Shown piece after piece: positions 22,091 through 34,906 of a DNA stretch of 64,000 nt. Under the pieces are notes generated by a model. The model was not told the origin of the DNA. It ran no database searches and saw only the letters and a program-made list of their open reading frames with translations. A program made the translations under genes and the position numbers. The DNA comes from Marsupella aquatica (taxonomy: Eukaryota; Marchantiophyta). Position 1 is the first letter of the stretch, and each line of letters opens with the position of its first letter. The stretch spans positions 8,866,001 through 8,930,000 of the forward strand of contig OZ316895.1 of the NCBI GenBank assembly GCA_973895155.1, in the 5' to 3' direction.

Positions 22091-24540
22091 TTGACCATGG
22101 TCCAGATTGTCACGATGCTTCATCAGCAATTCGTTTTCGACAATTATTAGAAAATCTCTTTAAAAATGGCAACAGAAGATGACGTTGATTGGAATTCGAT
22201 GACATTTCCAATCAGTATTTGAAGAGTCCGATTCTTCTTCCCGAGCATTACCTCTGCGCTTTTGAGGCACAACATCTCTTCCACCATCTCGTTGAAAGAA
22301 TCCTCCTGTCTTATTAGGGATCATGGGATTGAGTCGAAGGTAAACTATACGTACCTTTATCCAAAGCTTCGAGATGATTGTGAAGGCTTAATTAAAATCG
22401 AGTGTCTTTCGAGCTCTCCAGGAAAGGAGCAAGTCCTACATGGCCTGTAGGCAACTCATTGGGAAATCGTGTGTCTACCAATAAAAGTCTGCCTTCCGAT
22501 CCCACCAGCACCAATGCGTGATTGATCACTCATCCCCAAAATCACGACCCTTGCGAAGGGTATGTCCCCGGATCCATGAGACTACTAGTGCATGTGGATC
22601 TCACTCACCTGTCGACTGCCCCCTACGACGCATGAATATAGTTCACATGCTTTGTGAGTAATGATGAGAAGGAGCTAGCCAGCAAATGAAATGGAAACAA
22701 TCCATGAGGGTCTGTGCATAATCCGAAAAGGACCAAGCAGATGCAGATAGATTTCTATTAAAAAGCCGGGTGCACTACGTTGACGGCGAAATATCCCACC
22801 AACTTCACATCTGCAGCAGGAACTGTGCAGTGTGGGATGCCTTGTGAAGGTTAAAGGAATGTTCCATTATTCCCGGGCAAAGTGACCTTTTGTCCCTTTT
22901 GAAGGCAATGCTAGAATGCACTACCAAAAACAAGGGAATCCGTGAATGGGCGCAATCCGAATGGCAGGAACTCGTCATCAGAAGAACAGATAAAGCCATC
23001 GTGAGGGATTTAACCTGCTTTGAGCTTGTCGGTAGAACCCCCACGACTGAAGCAATTTCTACGATGAAGGTGAAATGAAAATTTCAAGGAAATTACGATG
23101 TCGAAGTTACATCCATATCGATCACTGAAAAGACTCAGAAAAGTGAAGCTAGAGCGACATAAGATCGATCCAAGAGCACAGCGTAAGTCGGACGAGATGT
23201 CGTGGAGACCAAGGGAAATGTTGAATGTCGATCACAGGAAGACCATTCATCCCATACTCCTAACAAAATTCTAATAAAATCCTCTGGCTCATATCAGATG
23301 TTCAAGAAATGAATGACCCCGAGCCCAAGGGTAATTCGCTGTTAGCACGGAAGTAGCTCAGCGATGGAGGTAGCTTGTACTCCACATGGAATGTCATCAC
23401 TTCCACTGAGTTGAATCGCAAAACGTGGAATCCTGCCTGGATTTCTGGACTACCTCATGATTGTATTCCAAGATTTGTACCATGATTTGCATTGTTGTTG
23501 CGTTTCGGTGCAGCCCGGCTTCTGTCAGTATTTTATGTAATAAAGTGTTGTAGAGTTCTTTCTGGCAGCTTTTGGTCCACTCATGGAAGCTAGGTCCACT
23601 GATGGAATTCAATTTAGGTTCGTTTTACTTCCTTCATGTGTCACTGTCTGCTGCACAGTGGGCTTGACATGACTGGACCGGACTGGCCAGTGACCAGCGC
23701 AATGTACGTACGTATGCTGAAATTTGCAATCTAAATGTCCATTCACAAGGCCAGACGGTGGAAGGAGTGTTGAAACCCATGATTGCGCAAGTGGATGAAC
23801 ATCTACTAGTAAGCGTTATCTCATGAAGTTCGTCCGACAGCCATACGATATGCTTCAGTTGCGTTTCTCCGTCAAGAGCATTGTCGAGGTAAGTCCCAGC
23901 AGGACACAAAAATCTTTTATGCCCAGAATGATCATGAGAAAGGGAGGTGATCGATTTCCACTGATTCGATCGTGACTGGCAACCAAATCTACACAAGAAG
24001 GATCAGTATTGTAGCAATCAGATCCGCATGATTGTCTTCAGGTAACTGTTCTATGTCTCCCTATTTTACTTCTTCCATAGGATCAACTTGTCGAAATGCA
24101 GCATAGATCTAGCCGTGTACCAGAGAACTGCTCCAATCAAGCTTCTGGTCGTCTCCCATGGCCACTTTCGTACCTGAAAGGTGTGAAGATCAAGCTCTTT
24201 ATTCCACAACTTAAGTCAAAGGTCAAAGATTATTCTCTCTAGACCCACCAAAAGTTGTAATACAAACAGGGTTCATGACTCGTGGTGGTTGGTTCATCAT
24301 GGGTTTGCTAGATCCACGAAAACAGCCAGAATGATGAAAACACATATTTGCCCAGCATCTGATGAGATACTCAGGTAGGTACCACTTGGGTACTGTTTAC
24401 TGCTGTAGCCTGAGGAAAATGCGTTGCATGTGTAAGTTCCCCTGGAACCTCTTATGTAATTTATGGTGGGTCAGCCTGGCATGCATATTCCCTAGTTGAT
24501 CAATAATACAGTGGCTCAAAGCTGGCAACAGGGCGATACT
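22091..24540. other. intergenic, no gene seen
   Basis: Short open frames on both strands lack family features or splice context. Probably decayed mobile DNA around the copia scrap, but this is inference. Confidence 0.35.
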
Positions 24541-24800
24541 CTAGGATGACATCCTCCCATAACTCATGACTATTAGGATCCTCCCATAAAAGTTGTGGGA
24601 GCCAATCTGGGGGGCTAGCTACCTGAAGAAAACACTTTAACGCCTAACCAATAACTTTAACAACTTACCATCCTCTAGGATGACATCCTCCCACATTTCT
24701 TGACTAATAGGATCTCCCATAAAAGTTGTGGGAGCCTATGTTGGGGGCTGCCATGAAGAAAACACTTTAACACGTAAGCAATAACTTTAACAACTGTCTT
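24541..24800. repeat. tandem duplication, about 134-bp period
   Basis: Both copies share CTAGGATGACATCCTCCCA, ATAAAAGTTGTGGGAGCC, GAAGAAAACACTTTAAC and AATAACTTTAACAACT. Copies begin at 24541 and 24675. Confidence 0.85.
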
Positions 24801-27800
24801 ATAACCTTACAGTAGATGCAAATCCAAAAGTTGAGAAAGTTGCAATTGAAGGTAAGTGGACTTTGGGCCTGAGGTGGTGGTGGCGGCTACATTTGGGGTG
24901 CAGCTGACCAAGAATGAAGGAAAGGAAATATATGTCATCCGACTCAGGTGAGACCATAGCCCCTGCCATGGGGCAGGTCAATGCTACCGTCCCCCATTTA
25001 TTTAAATCCTGAACTGGGTCCAATTAACTAGTAAGAGTTACAAGATGGACCATAAATCCATAACTTTCAGTCATGGCCAAGCTTTGAGATGCCCTAATAA
25101 GTTTGTGGACACAGGAGAGGACCATTTTGAATCAAGGTCATCACCAAAGATGACTGAGCTGTCTTCTGGATATCTGCAGACTACCTACGCTAGTAGCTAG
25201 ATCAAGAGTTGAGTCCAATTGCCGACGTGCACTGGAGCCAAAGGGCCGCTTGCTTGCCACACCTATAGTTCCAAAGGGCTTGGCATGGGAATGAAGGGCC
25301 ATTAATTAGAGTGTCTCAAAGCTTCAAAATTACCAATGATGACTGTCAGCTCTATAAAGGAATGGTCTAAAAGTTTATTTTCACTAGCCTCTAGAGTGAC
25401 TAAAGGTAAATGGCATACTACCAATATTTATCATGGCAAAAAGTTAAAGACTATGAACTTGGTACTAGTCTTTAACTTTCTGTGTGCGTAACCCATAACT
25501 ATGAAACTAAATTTCATCAAAGTCAGAGCTTTGAGATGCCCTATTGCAGTACCTCTAAGCTAACATCTTCGGCAGGACTGAACCTTGGTAGGAGCTATAC
25601 TTCTCTTTTGCACCTTTTCCCTTGTGGGATGTGGGTGAATGTTTTGTCACACGAGGAGCCCCATAATAATATTAACTGGCCCATGGCAGAGCTTCTAGAG
25701 CCTGGACCTAACTAGTAATCATTTTGGGTACTGCACATTTAACTTTCCCAGAGATTCAGCAGCAGTTGGGGTGACTACCAGTGTGCTCTTTGTGTGATCT
25801 CTCATTGGGTTTCATAAGGTCAAATCTGACTGTAAAGCCAATTGGATCAAAGAGTATTCTAGAGAATACAGAACTCAAGGAGAATAAGTTAAATTCCATT
25901 AATGAAGGATGTAACCTTAGGGCTATAGTGGCAAAAATTAGTCAAATTCCATCTCTATCAGAATCCTTTGCCTTAATCATGGTGATCTCGATGCACCAGC
26001 TTGTGCTTTGGGGAGAGTGGCAGGTGGTTTAAGGCAAGTCCCCATCACTCTGCAGTAAGCACATGAACCTTGCAAGGTACTAGATCTTCTTCACATAAGC
26101 TGTGGATAGCTCCTTTGGGTCCTTGACAACTATGGCACATGTGAATGTTATGTTTGACTGACGATGAAAGGAACCCTATTTCAGGAGTAGCACCACAATT
26201 CTAAAGGCAGGTGCCCACAAAAGTACATGCAAAATTGCGCTTGTCTATGAGCACTAAACTGAGGAAGCCCCCTTTGATTGTTATGTTCTACCGTCTATCT
26301 ATGACAACCACAATGGAATGACACTTTGGTCAGTCCCACTATTAAGTACTTTGCCAGCGTAGCAAAGCCAATCAGGGAGATTTCACGTGAAACAAACTTG
26401 ATTTCTGTGTGAGGAGTGTCAAATCCATGCAAACGTACATGTCACACGAGATCTCACATTTCGGACGACCCTGTCATTTGAGTGCACCCTTTGAGGGCCC
26501 TTGTGAGATTGAATTGTCTCATGACTGCTACTTTTTCACCAGGAATTCAGTATGCCAAAGCCCTGGGACCCATGCCTCCAGACGTTTTTCAATCAATTTC
26601 AGATTTCCTGAATTTAGCTTTGATGAGGGCAAAGTATGACAGGCATGTGCTCCTATCAATTTAAAGGAGTCCTAAACTTGGATTGAAAAAATTTTCCTTT
26701 TACTTTTTGATATTCAGCAATGGAACGTCCAAGATAACTTTGTCTCCAAAATCACTTCTGTAACTGCAAACTGATGTGAGAAAGCTTTACAGGATCTGAA
26801 ATGTGTACCTTCTTCAACTACGTTACTGAAGCTGGTCCTCCATCTATGTCACATCCTATACATTCCTATACTCTTTTGGTCACTCCAAGTTCCACATTTA
26901 TAATTGGATTTCAATGTCCAATAGGGTGTGTCAAAGCATAGCTGTAATTCACTCAGGACATAAAATGTTATTATTGTCAGGATAAAATCATTTTGGGCTA
27001 CCAAAAATGTACCCATAAGGGTTATACATCCAAAAAGTATAATGCTGTAACACTTTGGTTGAGGGAGAAATTTGACAGGCTCTAATGTATAAACATTGTT
27101 GCAAATTCCAGTCTTTACAGTCACAAAGACTTTAGTTGGTAAGTTTTTCTGGTCACTCTCCTTGAAAATGTGATCCGTTATACCTCTTATTTTCCTTGCA
27201 CGCCTTGCTTATAGCTAAAGCTACCCGTTTATATCGTTCATATGAATAATTAGAAAACTTTCCAGAATTGAGAGTTATGATTTGGTTTATTTATGGTAGA
27301 CCAAACATTGCTTATAAGGTAAGCCACGATGGCTCTCTAGATTTAAATTCAAGAAGGATTTTCTATATTCAGAATTCACCACACGTAACTCCAGCCTATG
27401 AGAAAACGCCACCTGTACATAGGACATTTATAAAAACCGCCAGACAGAAATCAATGGAGAGTACTCAAACGTAATGGCTACCTCAGTGGTCCAGGGCTAT
27501 CCATAACGATGGGTTTTGCTTTCATCAGTTTAGGACTCGTTTTCATTGATGCAAAGCAGGACTTGTTTTCATTGATGCAAAGTGATGAAGTGAGCCTAGG
27601 GAAAATCTTCACTACGTAAAATTCCATGCAATCAAATAGGAAACTGGCCCATTGCGGCGTTTCACTGTTGTCTTCCATGACAACCACTTGGAATGTCCTT
27701 TTGCTCACCTGCTTGGGTTGCTCAAGGCTTGCCACCTGGTGGACTTGCCAATCATGTAATAACTAGTACTGACAATATTGCTAGAAGATGAGTTTTATTA

Positions 27801-27842
27801 AAAGTTGTATTTTTAAACGTAGGTATTTAATTTTTATGTTTT
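24801..27842. other. 3-kb gene-poor stretch
   Basis: No gene recognised. A short direct repeat (TTTTCATTGATGCAAAG twice) lies at 27540-27581. GCTTTGAGATGCCCTA recurs at about 25080 and 25529, hinting at an older dispersed duplication. Confidence 0.35.
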
Positions 27843-28135
27843 TGTCTTGAAAAGGCAAAGTTGACTCATCCAACATAGGATAGACGATGAACTCCGGAGC
27901 ATGCACTTTTGTAAGGTAGCCCACAAGGGGGGTCATACCCAGGACCAGGAGGGAGAGAGGGTTGGACCAGAGCCCCGAACGGACCAACCAGGGGCTGAAG
28001 AGAAACCAGGACTCCCACTGCTACACCCCACCCGCACACACTCACTCTCCACAACCATTGCATGTGGAGTGGGGATTGAATCTGGGACTTCTCAGTGGTA
28101 GGCTCATCCCCTACCCAAGTGACCAAAGCCGGTTG
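27843..28135 (-). mobile_element. tRNA-derived SINE, copy B
   Basis: Minus-strand partner of 2162-2480. Reading the minus strand: A-box-like TGGTCACTTGGG near 28125, GGATGAGCCTACCACTGAG, a B-box-like AGATTCAATCCCC (28071-28083), the block CCCCCCTTGTGGGCTACC, GTGCATGCTCC, TATCCTATGTTG and the terminal CTTTTCAAG. The head looks like a degenerate tRNA, with a GCCTACCAC anticodon-arm-like region. Confidence 0.6.
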
Positions 28136-29193
28136 GTTGAAGGTCCTCATTTTTTGATGTGTTTGATGGGGCTTGAGTCATGGGCCCCCATGTCAGAATG
28201 CTTTATTTGTTACTAAGAAGTGTAATATTGGTCAGCCAGATTGGTTTTGCCAGTATGACACATGTCTTGGTCAGTTTATTCAATTTGTGAAAAAGGACGT
28301 TTAAAAACTACCTTTGGTCAATTTTGTGAAGCCATAAGCAATTTAGTGAGTTCAGGTTTCCATGCATGTGCATCTCTTGCGTTTTTGGATAGTACTTGCC
28401 ATTTGATTGGCATCACTAGCCCTCCAAATATTGCAATTCAAAACTTGTGGGTAAGTGGATTGCTACCAGTTTGAAAAGGAAATAGTGGCCTTAGCTTGGG
28501 CCTGTATTCATGGTTTCTACAGCTCACAAAAATATGACCAAAAAAACATCAAAGGAGACACATAAGTTGACCCTTCAGGTTTTTGACAAAAGTAAGGACA
28601 AGAATAACTGTGCTAATGACCTCCAAGAGCACCTCAGACAAAGTCCCCCACTCAATTTGGAAGCATTATCCTTGGGACCCTGAGGTGCCTTGCATATTCA
28701 TTTTTGGGGAATTTAAATCGGATTTTGAAGGCAAACAAATGTAAACTTTCATAAATCTCACTGATCTTTGCAGTATACAACAAGTTATGGCTTTTGTCTC
28801 ATACATGACTATATACAGTATCAAAGGTGGACTGCAAGAATGACTAAATTTACACTATTACATAACATTTGAGCTTTCATGTTTCTCCCTTTGAAGATTG
28901 ATCTCTTGTCATGTGTCCTGTAGAATATTGTTCACCCTTATGTTCATGTAAGGGGTGACTTTCTAATTCCCGGGATCTATTGTTTGAGATAGTTTCTGTA
29001 TATCTTATAGCAAATCCTCAAAAGGTGCACCTTCAAGAAGTGTGCGAGGAGGTGGACTGCAAGATGGCACAGGCAGGGCAGCGGAGCCCACAAGGGTGGG
29101 CAAGGCACAAAGGATTTACTAGGAGAGAAAGAAGAAGACTGGTTCACCTTCTTGTGACGAAAAAAGCTCTTTGCTCACGGACTTGATTATGAA
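28136..29193. other. intergenic, no gene seen
   Basis: No supported coding frame or repeat. Confidence 0.35.
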
Positions 29194-29410
29194 GTCAGTA
29201 CCATGGTTGGGAAAGGGTGGTCAGCATCCCAGTTATGGTATTGCAACTAACCAAACCAACAACCAAAGAGCATGGAACAAAAGAGACTGATGTACCAGGG
29301 ATCCAAGGACCATAGGACTGTGGTACCCAAAGGATTCCCAGAAAGGTACTGATTGTGAGGTAAGTACCAAACCAGGATGATGACCACCCTTTCTTAACCA
29401 CAGTACTGAC
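29194..29410. repeat. fold-back element with about 48-bp imperfect arms
   Basis: The left arm (29194-29240, GTCAGTACCATGGTTGGGAA...) is matched by the reverse complement of the right arm (29363-29410, GTCAGTACTGTGGTTAAGAA...); both share AAAGGGTGGTCA and CATCC. A direct repeat of ACCAACAACCAAAGA with GAGAC(T/C)GATGTA lies inside (about 29258) and again beyond the right arm (about 29445). It looks like a rearranged inverted-repeat element. Confidence 0.65.
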
Positions 29411-30395
29411 TGCACAACAAGAGGTCCAGTACCAACCACAGTACCAACAACCAAAGATCAGGAAGGATAGAGACCGATGTAACCACGAAGGGTGAGGTAC
29501 TGCGGCAGTTTTGCATCAATCCCAAACTAAGGTACAGTACTGGTACTGTGGATTCTGCTAACCACTGCTTACTCTAGTACAAACTGCAGTAAAGTACAAT
29601 GAGTGTATTATATTATACATGCCGGTTATTACTCTTCCCAGGTACTGTAGGATAGAGTAAACTTACGGCTACTATTTGTTAAGATTATTTTTCTGGTTGG
29701 GTACTTAGCATGATATACTATAAAGACTTTAGAGACTTAGTAAATGAAAAACGTCACCTCCAACCCATTCATTGTTAGATTATTATTAGTTTTGTTACTA
29801 TTGTAGATCTGTATTTCGGAGGCACTGCACACATTTGACTTCCCATTTGGGTTTGTTGGGAGGTTTACTAGTAGAGTCTAGCAGGTTCACTCAATAAATA
29901 CATAATTTTTGAAAAGTTGAATCCCTGGGACAGAATTTTAGGTAGTGTTTGTTAAACCATGCTTGTGGTACAAGATCCTCTGGAGGGCTCTGGGTTACCG
30001 GGAGGGCTCATTAAAGAATTCCTCCTCCAGCGGACGAGCAGAGCACCTTGGCCTCCCAATAGTTATAGGATTTCCACTCACCCGTGTGCCTACTCTCAAC
30101 CACTTGATGCAATCAAGCGCTCAAACAAAAACTGTAGTCTCTCACCTTCTTTGGACACTTTAGTTGCAAGTCCTGAAAACGTATTTCTTTGCAGTTCCCT
30201 GTTCTTCACAACTTTATTACCTATGTAGATAGATTGGGCCTTCTACCGTTGGATTTTTTCATTTAAATAAATCTAATTCAGTTTTGGTATGCTCAACGTC
30301 AATCCCCTGACCATTTGATTTGTTCCCTGTTGTCTATCCTGACCAGATTAGATTATAATAAGTTGTGGATTAAACACTGATTTTTATGTCAAACA
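29411..30395. other. intergenic, no gene seen
   Basis: Contains scattered GTACTG motifs near the fold-back element and nothing else that could be supported. Confidence 0.35.
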
Positions 30396-30612
30396 CTGAG
30401 GTGAGTGCAAGATTTGGAGGTGAGAGCAAGATGTTGAGTTGAGGGCAAGATTTGTAAGTGAGGGCAAGATATCGAGGTGGTGCAAGATTTGGAGGTGAGA
30501 GCAAGATGTCACAGTGAGGGCAAGATGTCAAAGTGAGAGCAGGATATCGAGGTGAGGGCAAGATGTCCAGATGAGAGCTAGATGTCGAGGTGAGGGTAAG
30601 ATTTTGAGGCGA
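30396..30612. repeat. 19-bp minisatellite beside the Helitron 3' side
   Basis: About twelve diverged copies of GAGGTGAGGGCAAGATGTC. It is followed at about 30614-30640 by CAAACATTGTCGTGCATTGC, whose reverse complement resembles the GTGCGTTGCACGA core beside the minisatellite at 41964. The unit is clearly related to the 18-bp units at 41975-42690. Confidence 0.8.
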
Positions 30613-30704
30613 GGCAAACATTGTCGTGCATTGCAAAGTAACTTATTATTCAAGCAAAAAGTCAAAGAGATTAATACAAAAGTGTACAATATTTATTCAG
30701 GTGT

Positions 30705-33700
30705 TCAATAAAGAACCTCATCATATACAACATTTTTTGTCAACTTTGCTTGACCCTCCTCGGAATCTGAAAGTAAAATCTTGATAGTTGTAGGTGATGT
30801 TGCCCTTGAGAATGCTACATACAACTGTCCATGACTAAATACAGGCTTTGAAAGCTGCAACCCTACATGTTCTAAAGTCTGACCTTGAGCCTTGTTTATG
30901 GTCATTGCATATGCCACTCGAGTTGGAAATTGGACCCTATGTAATAAGAAAGGAAGTGACTCGTCAGATGTCAACGGAATCCGTGGGATAAATGTAAGGG
31001 TCTTTGCATGTTTTCTTGCAAGAACACGTGCCTCAATGACACGACGATTCATTGCTCTCACAATTAACCGAGTTCCATTACACAACCCCAAAGAGTGATC
31101 TATATTCCTAAGTAAAATGATAGGGCATCCAACCTTCAGTACCAACTTATGAGGCGGCAGACCACTCGGCGTGAGCATATTCAAGAACTCCGTAGGGTAG
31201 AAATTTTTCCCTTCGAGCTGATCTGGACAATCAACGCTAAAAAACTCACTTGATTCCTCGGGAAGTCCTTCTAAGATAGAGTCGTTAATTTTTAGTGTCT
31301 CGTCATTTGTCGGCGCCAGAATAGTTCTCTCACTTAAGTCATCCACATTAGCAAGAGTCGGGTATATTGCCTGAATCAATGATTCCACACGTCCTCCATC
31401 CACCACCATAGACTCAGGGCGAGTAATAAGATTATTTGAAGGCCCTCCTTTTGGGAGTTTATCATCGCCCAATTGTAGTAGCCACTCTGCAAATGTAACA
31501 TTACCAAATTCAGGAGATGCGTTAGTTCCTCTTGCCCGCATATTTTCAGTTAGCTTCAAAGTCCCTATACTACTCCACACATAAGACTTCTTCAAACACG
31601 ACCCCACAATCTCTGGACGACTTGCCCTTGCCTTCACTGGAAGCACTTGTCAAAAATCACCTGCAAATACAACTACAACCCCTCCAAAGATTCGGTCATT
31701 ATCTCGTATGTTGCGTAAAGTTCTATCCAACACCTCCACTCCATGCCGATGGATCATGGGTGCTTCGTCCCACAAAATAAAAGTTGCCCTCCGCAATAAT
31801 CCAGCAAGGTCAGATTGTTTTTGGATGCCGCATGTTGATGTCGAGATTGGTTTCAATGGTAGCTTGAATCTTGAGTGTGCGGTGCGACCTCCATCTAACA
31901 AAAGACTTGCAATACCCGAGGAAGCTACGGCCAATGCAACATCCCCATCTGCACGGACTCTCCGAAGTAGAACATTCTCCACAAATGTTTTGCCTGTCCC
32001 CCCTGGTCCATCAATAAAAAATGTCCCTCCATCTCGAGCCCTCACTGCTGCAAGTATTGTAGTGTATGTTGCCCTTTGACCCTCGTTCAACAATGGCTCT
32101 TGCTCTGCAAGTTGTTGTAGAAGTACATCCATTGGATAACATGTCTCCTCTCTTATCAACCGGTTTCTATTTTCTTCCTCTTGGAAAAAATCCATACCTG
32201 GTTCCGGAAGACCAAACTTCAACAATGTTTTACCCACACTTTTCAAAGCCTCATCCATCAAATGTAGAGCAAAGCTTTGTTGTTGTTGCTCCATAGAATC
32301 TAAGAAGCCCATCAATTGCAAACGATATCTACAATCATCACTCAAATTGGATGCATGTTGTGCCCATAGGTCGCAAGGTTTGGCAACACCTCCAAACAAC
32401 AATATTGTAATAAATAGTTGTCGTATTTGCGCACCGGTGTGCATGCTTGCCGCTTCTTGAAGGCATCTATCCCACTCCTCATCGTTCTCATACAAACCCC
32501 TTGCAAGAGCCGCTGCTTGAAAGGTGGGGTATACAGTGCCCTCAAAAGTGCGAAGGTCAATGAATGATGTTGCACCTTTGATGTGAAGAAGAAGCGTTCT
32601 CAAATAGTACCGTTCACCCGCGGCTGGCGGCACAAAATACATCCTGCCAATGCTAAACCCTTTTCTTCGTGGGTTCCATGCACGGGAGGACGTATCCCAT
32701 ACAAACTCACGGGGGAAATTGCTATAGAGAAGTTGTTTTGCCCGTTCATGCAAAGTATTAGCTCTAAACCACCCTGTGAGGGTTGTGTCCTTATGAGATT
32801 CTCGTTGAACCACATCATTGATGTTAGAATCCTCATTGAACATTATAGATTGTTCCCCCTCACAACGAACTTGCAGCCGTTGCACCGAAGTAGTACTCTC
32901 AGACATTTCAAACTGGTTAATGCGCCATACTCCCTCAGCAGCAGACACATATCTGGCATCTAAGTGCTCCTTCACTTCATCTCATTGCTCCACCTCAACC
33001 ATTGCCTTATCATGCCCTTTATAACAGTATTTGTATAAATACTTGATTGCTTTAATAGAGCAACAAATCTCCACATTGATATGGGCATTGAATCTCATGC
33101 TCAAATATGGACTATGAGGAACAACCCACCTATTGTCAAACTTAAACCCACTTCGGTCTTTTGAGAAATTGCGGCCATCATCCCGACGTTGATACATAGG
33201 ATACCCATCATCTCCAAAAACTGTTTTGGTTGAGAATGATCGTGGATAGCCCTTGCTGCACTTCCCGTCGACCATGCAAGGTGAGTTTGGATATCCACGA
33301 CCGCATGGACCATGGACCATGGACTTCATAATAGTTTGATATAATTGTGGATGTATTCGTGCGTCCGGTATCTCCGCCGAAACCAATTGATCAACCAACT
33401 CTGGAGTGCGTAACTTATGTCGTTCCACCAATGTTATGAGAATGTGAGCGTGCGGCAGACCCCTCTTCTGAAATTCAATGACATACATAGAGGCAATAGG
33501 TCTACCCAATACCCCTGCCCGAATATCCGCCAACAGGGCCTTCAACTTAAGTTTGAACACTCTCGCCACAATGTCATCGCGGTCGGCCGGGGTCTGGTAG
33601 GGGAAGCACTCCACTTTGATTTCAGGCCATTCAGGATTGCACGTAAAAGTTGTGAAAAGGTTAGGAGGCCCGTATGTTCGAACAACCGCCATGGCATCCT

Positions 33701-34454
33701 GATAGGCCTGCATCATATGTCGTGCACTACCCCCATATGTGGACGGCAAAATGTAGGTCCTACCCACATTGCTTGCTTGTGCATCCCCGTCTTGAACTGC
33801 ATCTTGTAGCCCTTGATATAACTCGGTCCTTAGCTTTTTCTGATTGTTCCGAATATATGTGAGGCGTGTCTGGTCTATACACGCATATGCATCCACAATA
33901 AATTGCTTCAGCAATCTTCCTCCATGAAGCCCCGCATGAAGCAGCCAATCATCTTCCCGCCTTGCATGTAACATATACGCATAGTATTGAAGTTGGGTCA
34001 CCTTCTTAGAACCATTTCGTCCACCCCTGGCTCCTGGTTCAATAGCCACAATGACCCCATCCTGGAATTGTGCCCCGCCAACGGGATGTCATAAGACCAT
34101 CCATCCTGTCCGTGAGGAAAGAGTAAAACATAATGGAGCGGGGCATAGGACCTATACCACTCGGAAATCCGTTGTAGGCCACCATTCCTCTTCCTTAGGA
34201 TTATATCCCTCCCACATGTTTCAATATCCTCATCTCCAACCATTATCACGCCAATTTCATCTGCCATCGGTTTATTGTAGCGCCTGGGGTCTGTATCCCG
34301 CTCAGCTACAATACGTAGCGATACGTCTGGCACCTCAGTGTCGTCAATGCAGCTCCCTGCATTTTTTAAGACCCTCACATATGGATTGTACGTATGCAAC
34401 ATCTCTTGCAAGGAAGCAAACACCGCCTGATCCAATTGTGGCATCCTATTCATC
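30705..34454 (-). pseudogene. Helitron Rep and PIF1-like helicase coding part (exon 2)
   Basis: Reading leftwards: Helitron-like N-domain with PLHYVLLFPHG, then a frameshift near 34075 just before GSKKVTQLQYYAYMLHAR. Rep motifs follow: FTCNPEWPEI, the HxH motif GLPHAHILI, and the two-tyrosine motif YLYKYCYKGHD. After TGA 32979-32981 the frame continues through LDARYVSAAEG to the helicase: Walker A GPGGTGKT, Walker B LWDEAPM, GDF-stop-QVLP (TGA at 31647-31649), ENMRARG, AYAMTINKAQGQTL and YVAFSRA. All three long frames 34049-32982, 32975-31650 and 31646-30705 are in the same register, so only point changes break them. Family: Helitron RepHel, which replicates the element by rolling-circle transposition. 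A host PIF1 helicase is excluded by the fused Rep motifs. Confidence 0.92.
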
Positions 34455-34545
34455 CTGGAACCCAAGAAAAAACCATAAGACACAACTTATTGCAAAGATC
34501 ATGTAACATCAAAGGAATATCAAATAAGTTGCACATGTTAATTAC
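34455..34545 (-). other. 91-bp intron inside the Helitron gene
   Basis: Donor AA|GTAATT at 34545 and acceptor TTCCAG at 34455 join GNEL-GN-K to MNRMPQLDQAV in frame; reading straight through gives a stop in the intron. The joined protein matches the usual Helitron order (KFAQLYIHDT followed by a short gap and the next helix). Confidence 0.6.
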
Positions 34546-34906
34546 TTGTTCCCCAACTCATTCCCTGTGTCATGAATATAGAGTTGAGCAAACTTTGGCC
34601 CTGCTCCATCAGGAGGCAAGAGGCTACCGGCACGATGATATAATGCTCCTTGGATACGAAAGGAGTATGGGCCATGATTGCCACCCCTTTCATCAATTTT
34701 AACACCTAGGGAGGTAAATGCTAGGGCATTGTTGTAGCCTCAAATATTCTTCCTGAATGCTATTGCTGCGGCATTGGTACCAATCAGCAAGCCTCGAAGC
34801 GGCTCAGGAGGAGCACCAAGCGGGGGCAATCTCACTTTCCCGTCGGCGCAACACATGGTGAAGCACGGGTTGCGTTGTGTTCCTGACTTGCACTCTTCCA
34901 TCCAAT
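34546..34906 (-). pseudogene. Helitron N-domain coding part left of the insertion
   Basis: Encodes CCADGKVRLPPLG, then NI-stop-GYNNALAFTSLG (TGA 34740-34742, an Arg position in related Helitrons), GPYSFRIQGALYHR and GPKFAQLYIHDTGNE. These are standard Helitron N-domain blocks. Its first codons are ATGGAAGAG, directly beside the duplicated ATTGG. Confidence 0.85.

Noticed and set aside
22890-23078. 62-codon plus-strand frame
   Set aside because: Short, no family similarity; chance frame cannot be excluded.
23345-23420. Possible tRNA gene (GTAGCTCAGCGATGG)
   Set aside because: A-box-like only; no B box or cloverleaf could be formed.
23634-23996. 120-codon minus-strand frame
   Set aside because: Composition is not protein-like and no splice sites or motifs support it.
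31708-33809. Plus-strand frames of 76-130 codons
   Set aside because: Antisense shadows of the Helitron Rep/helicase gene.
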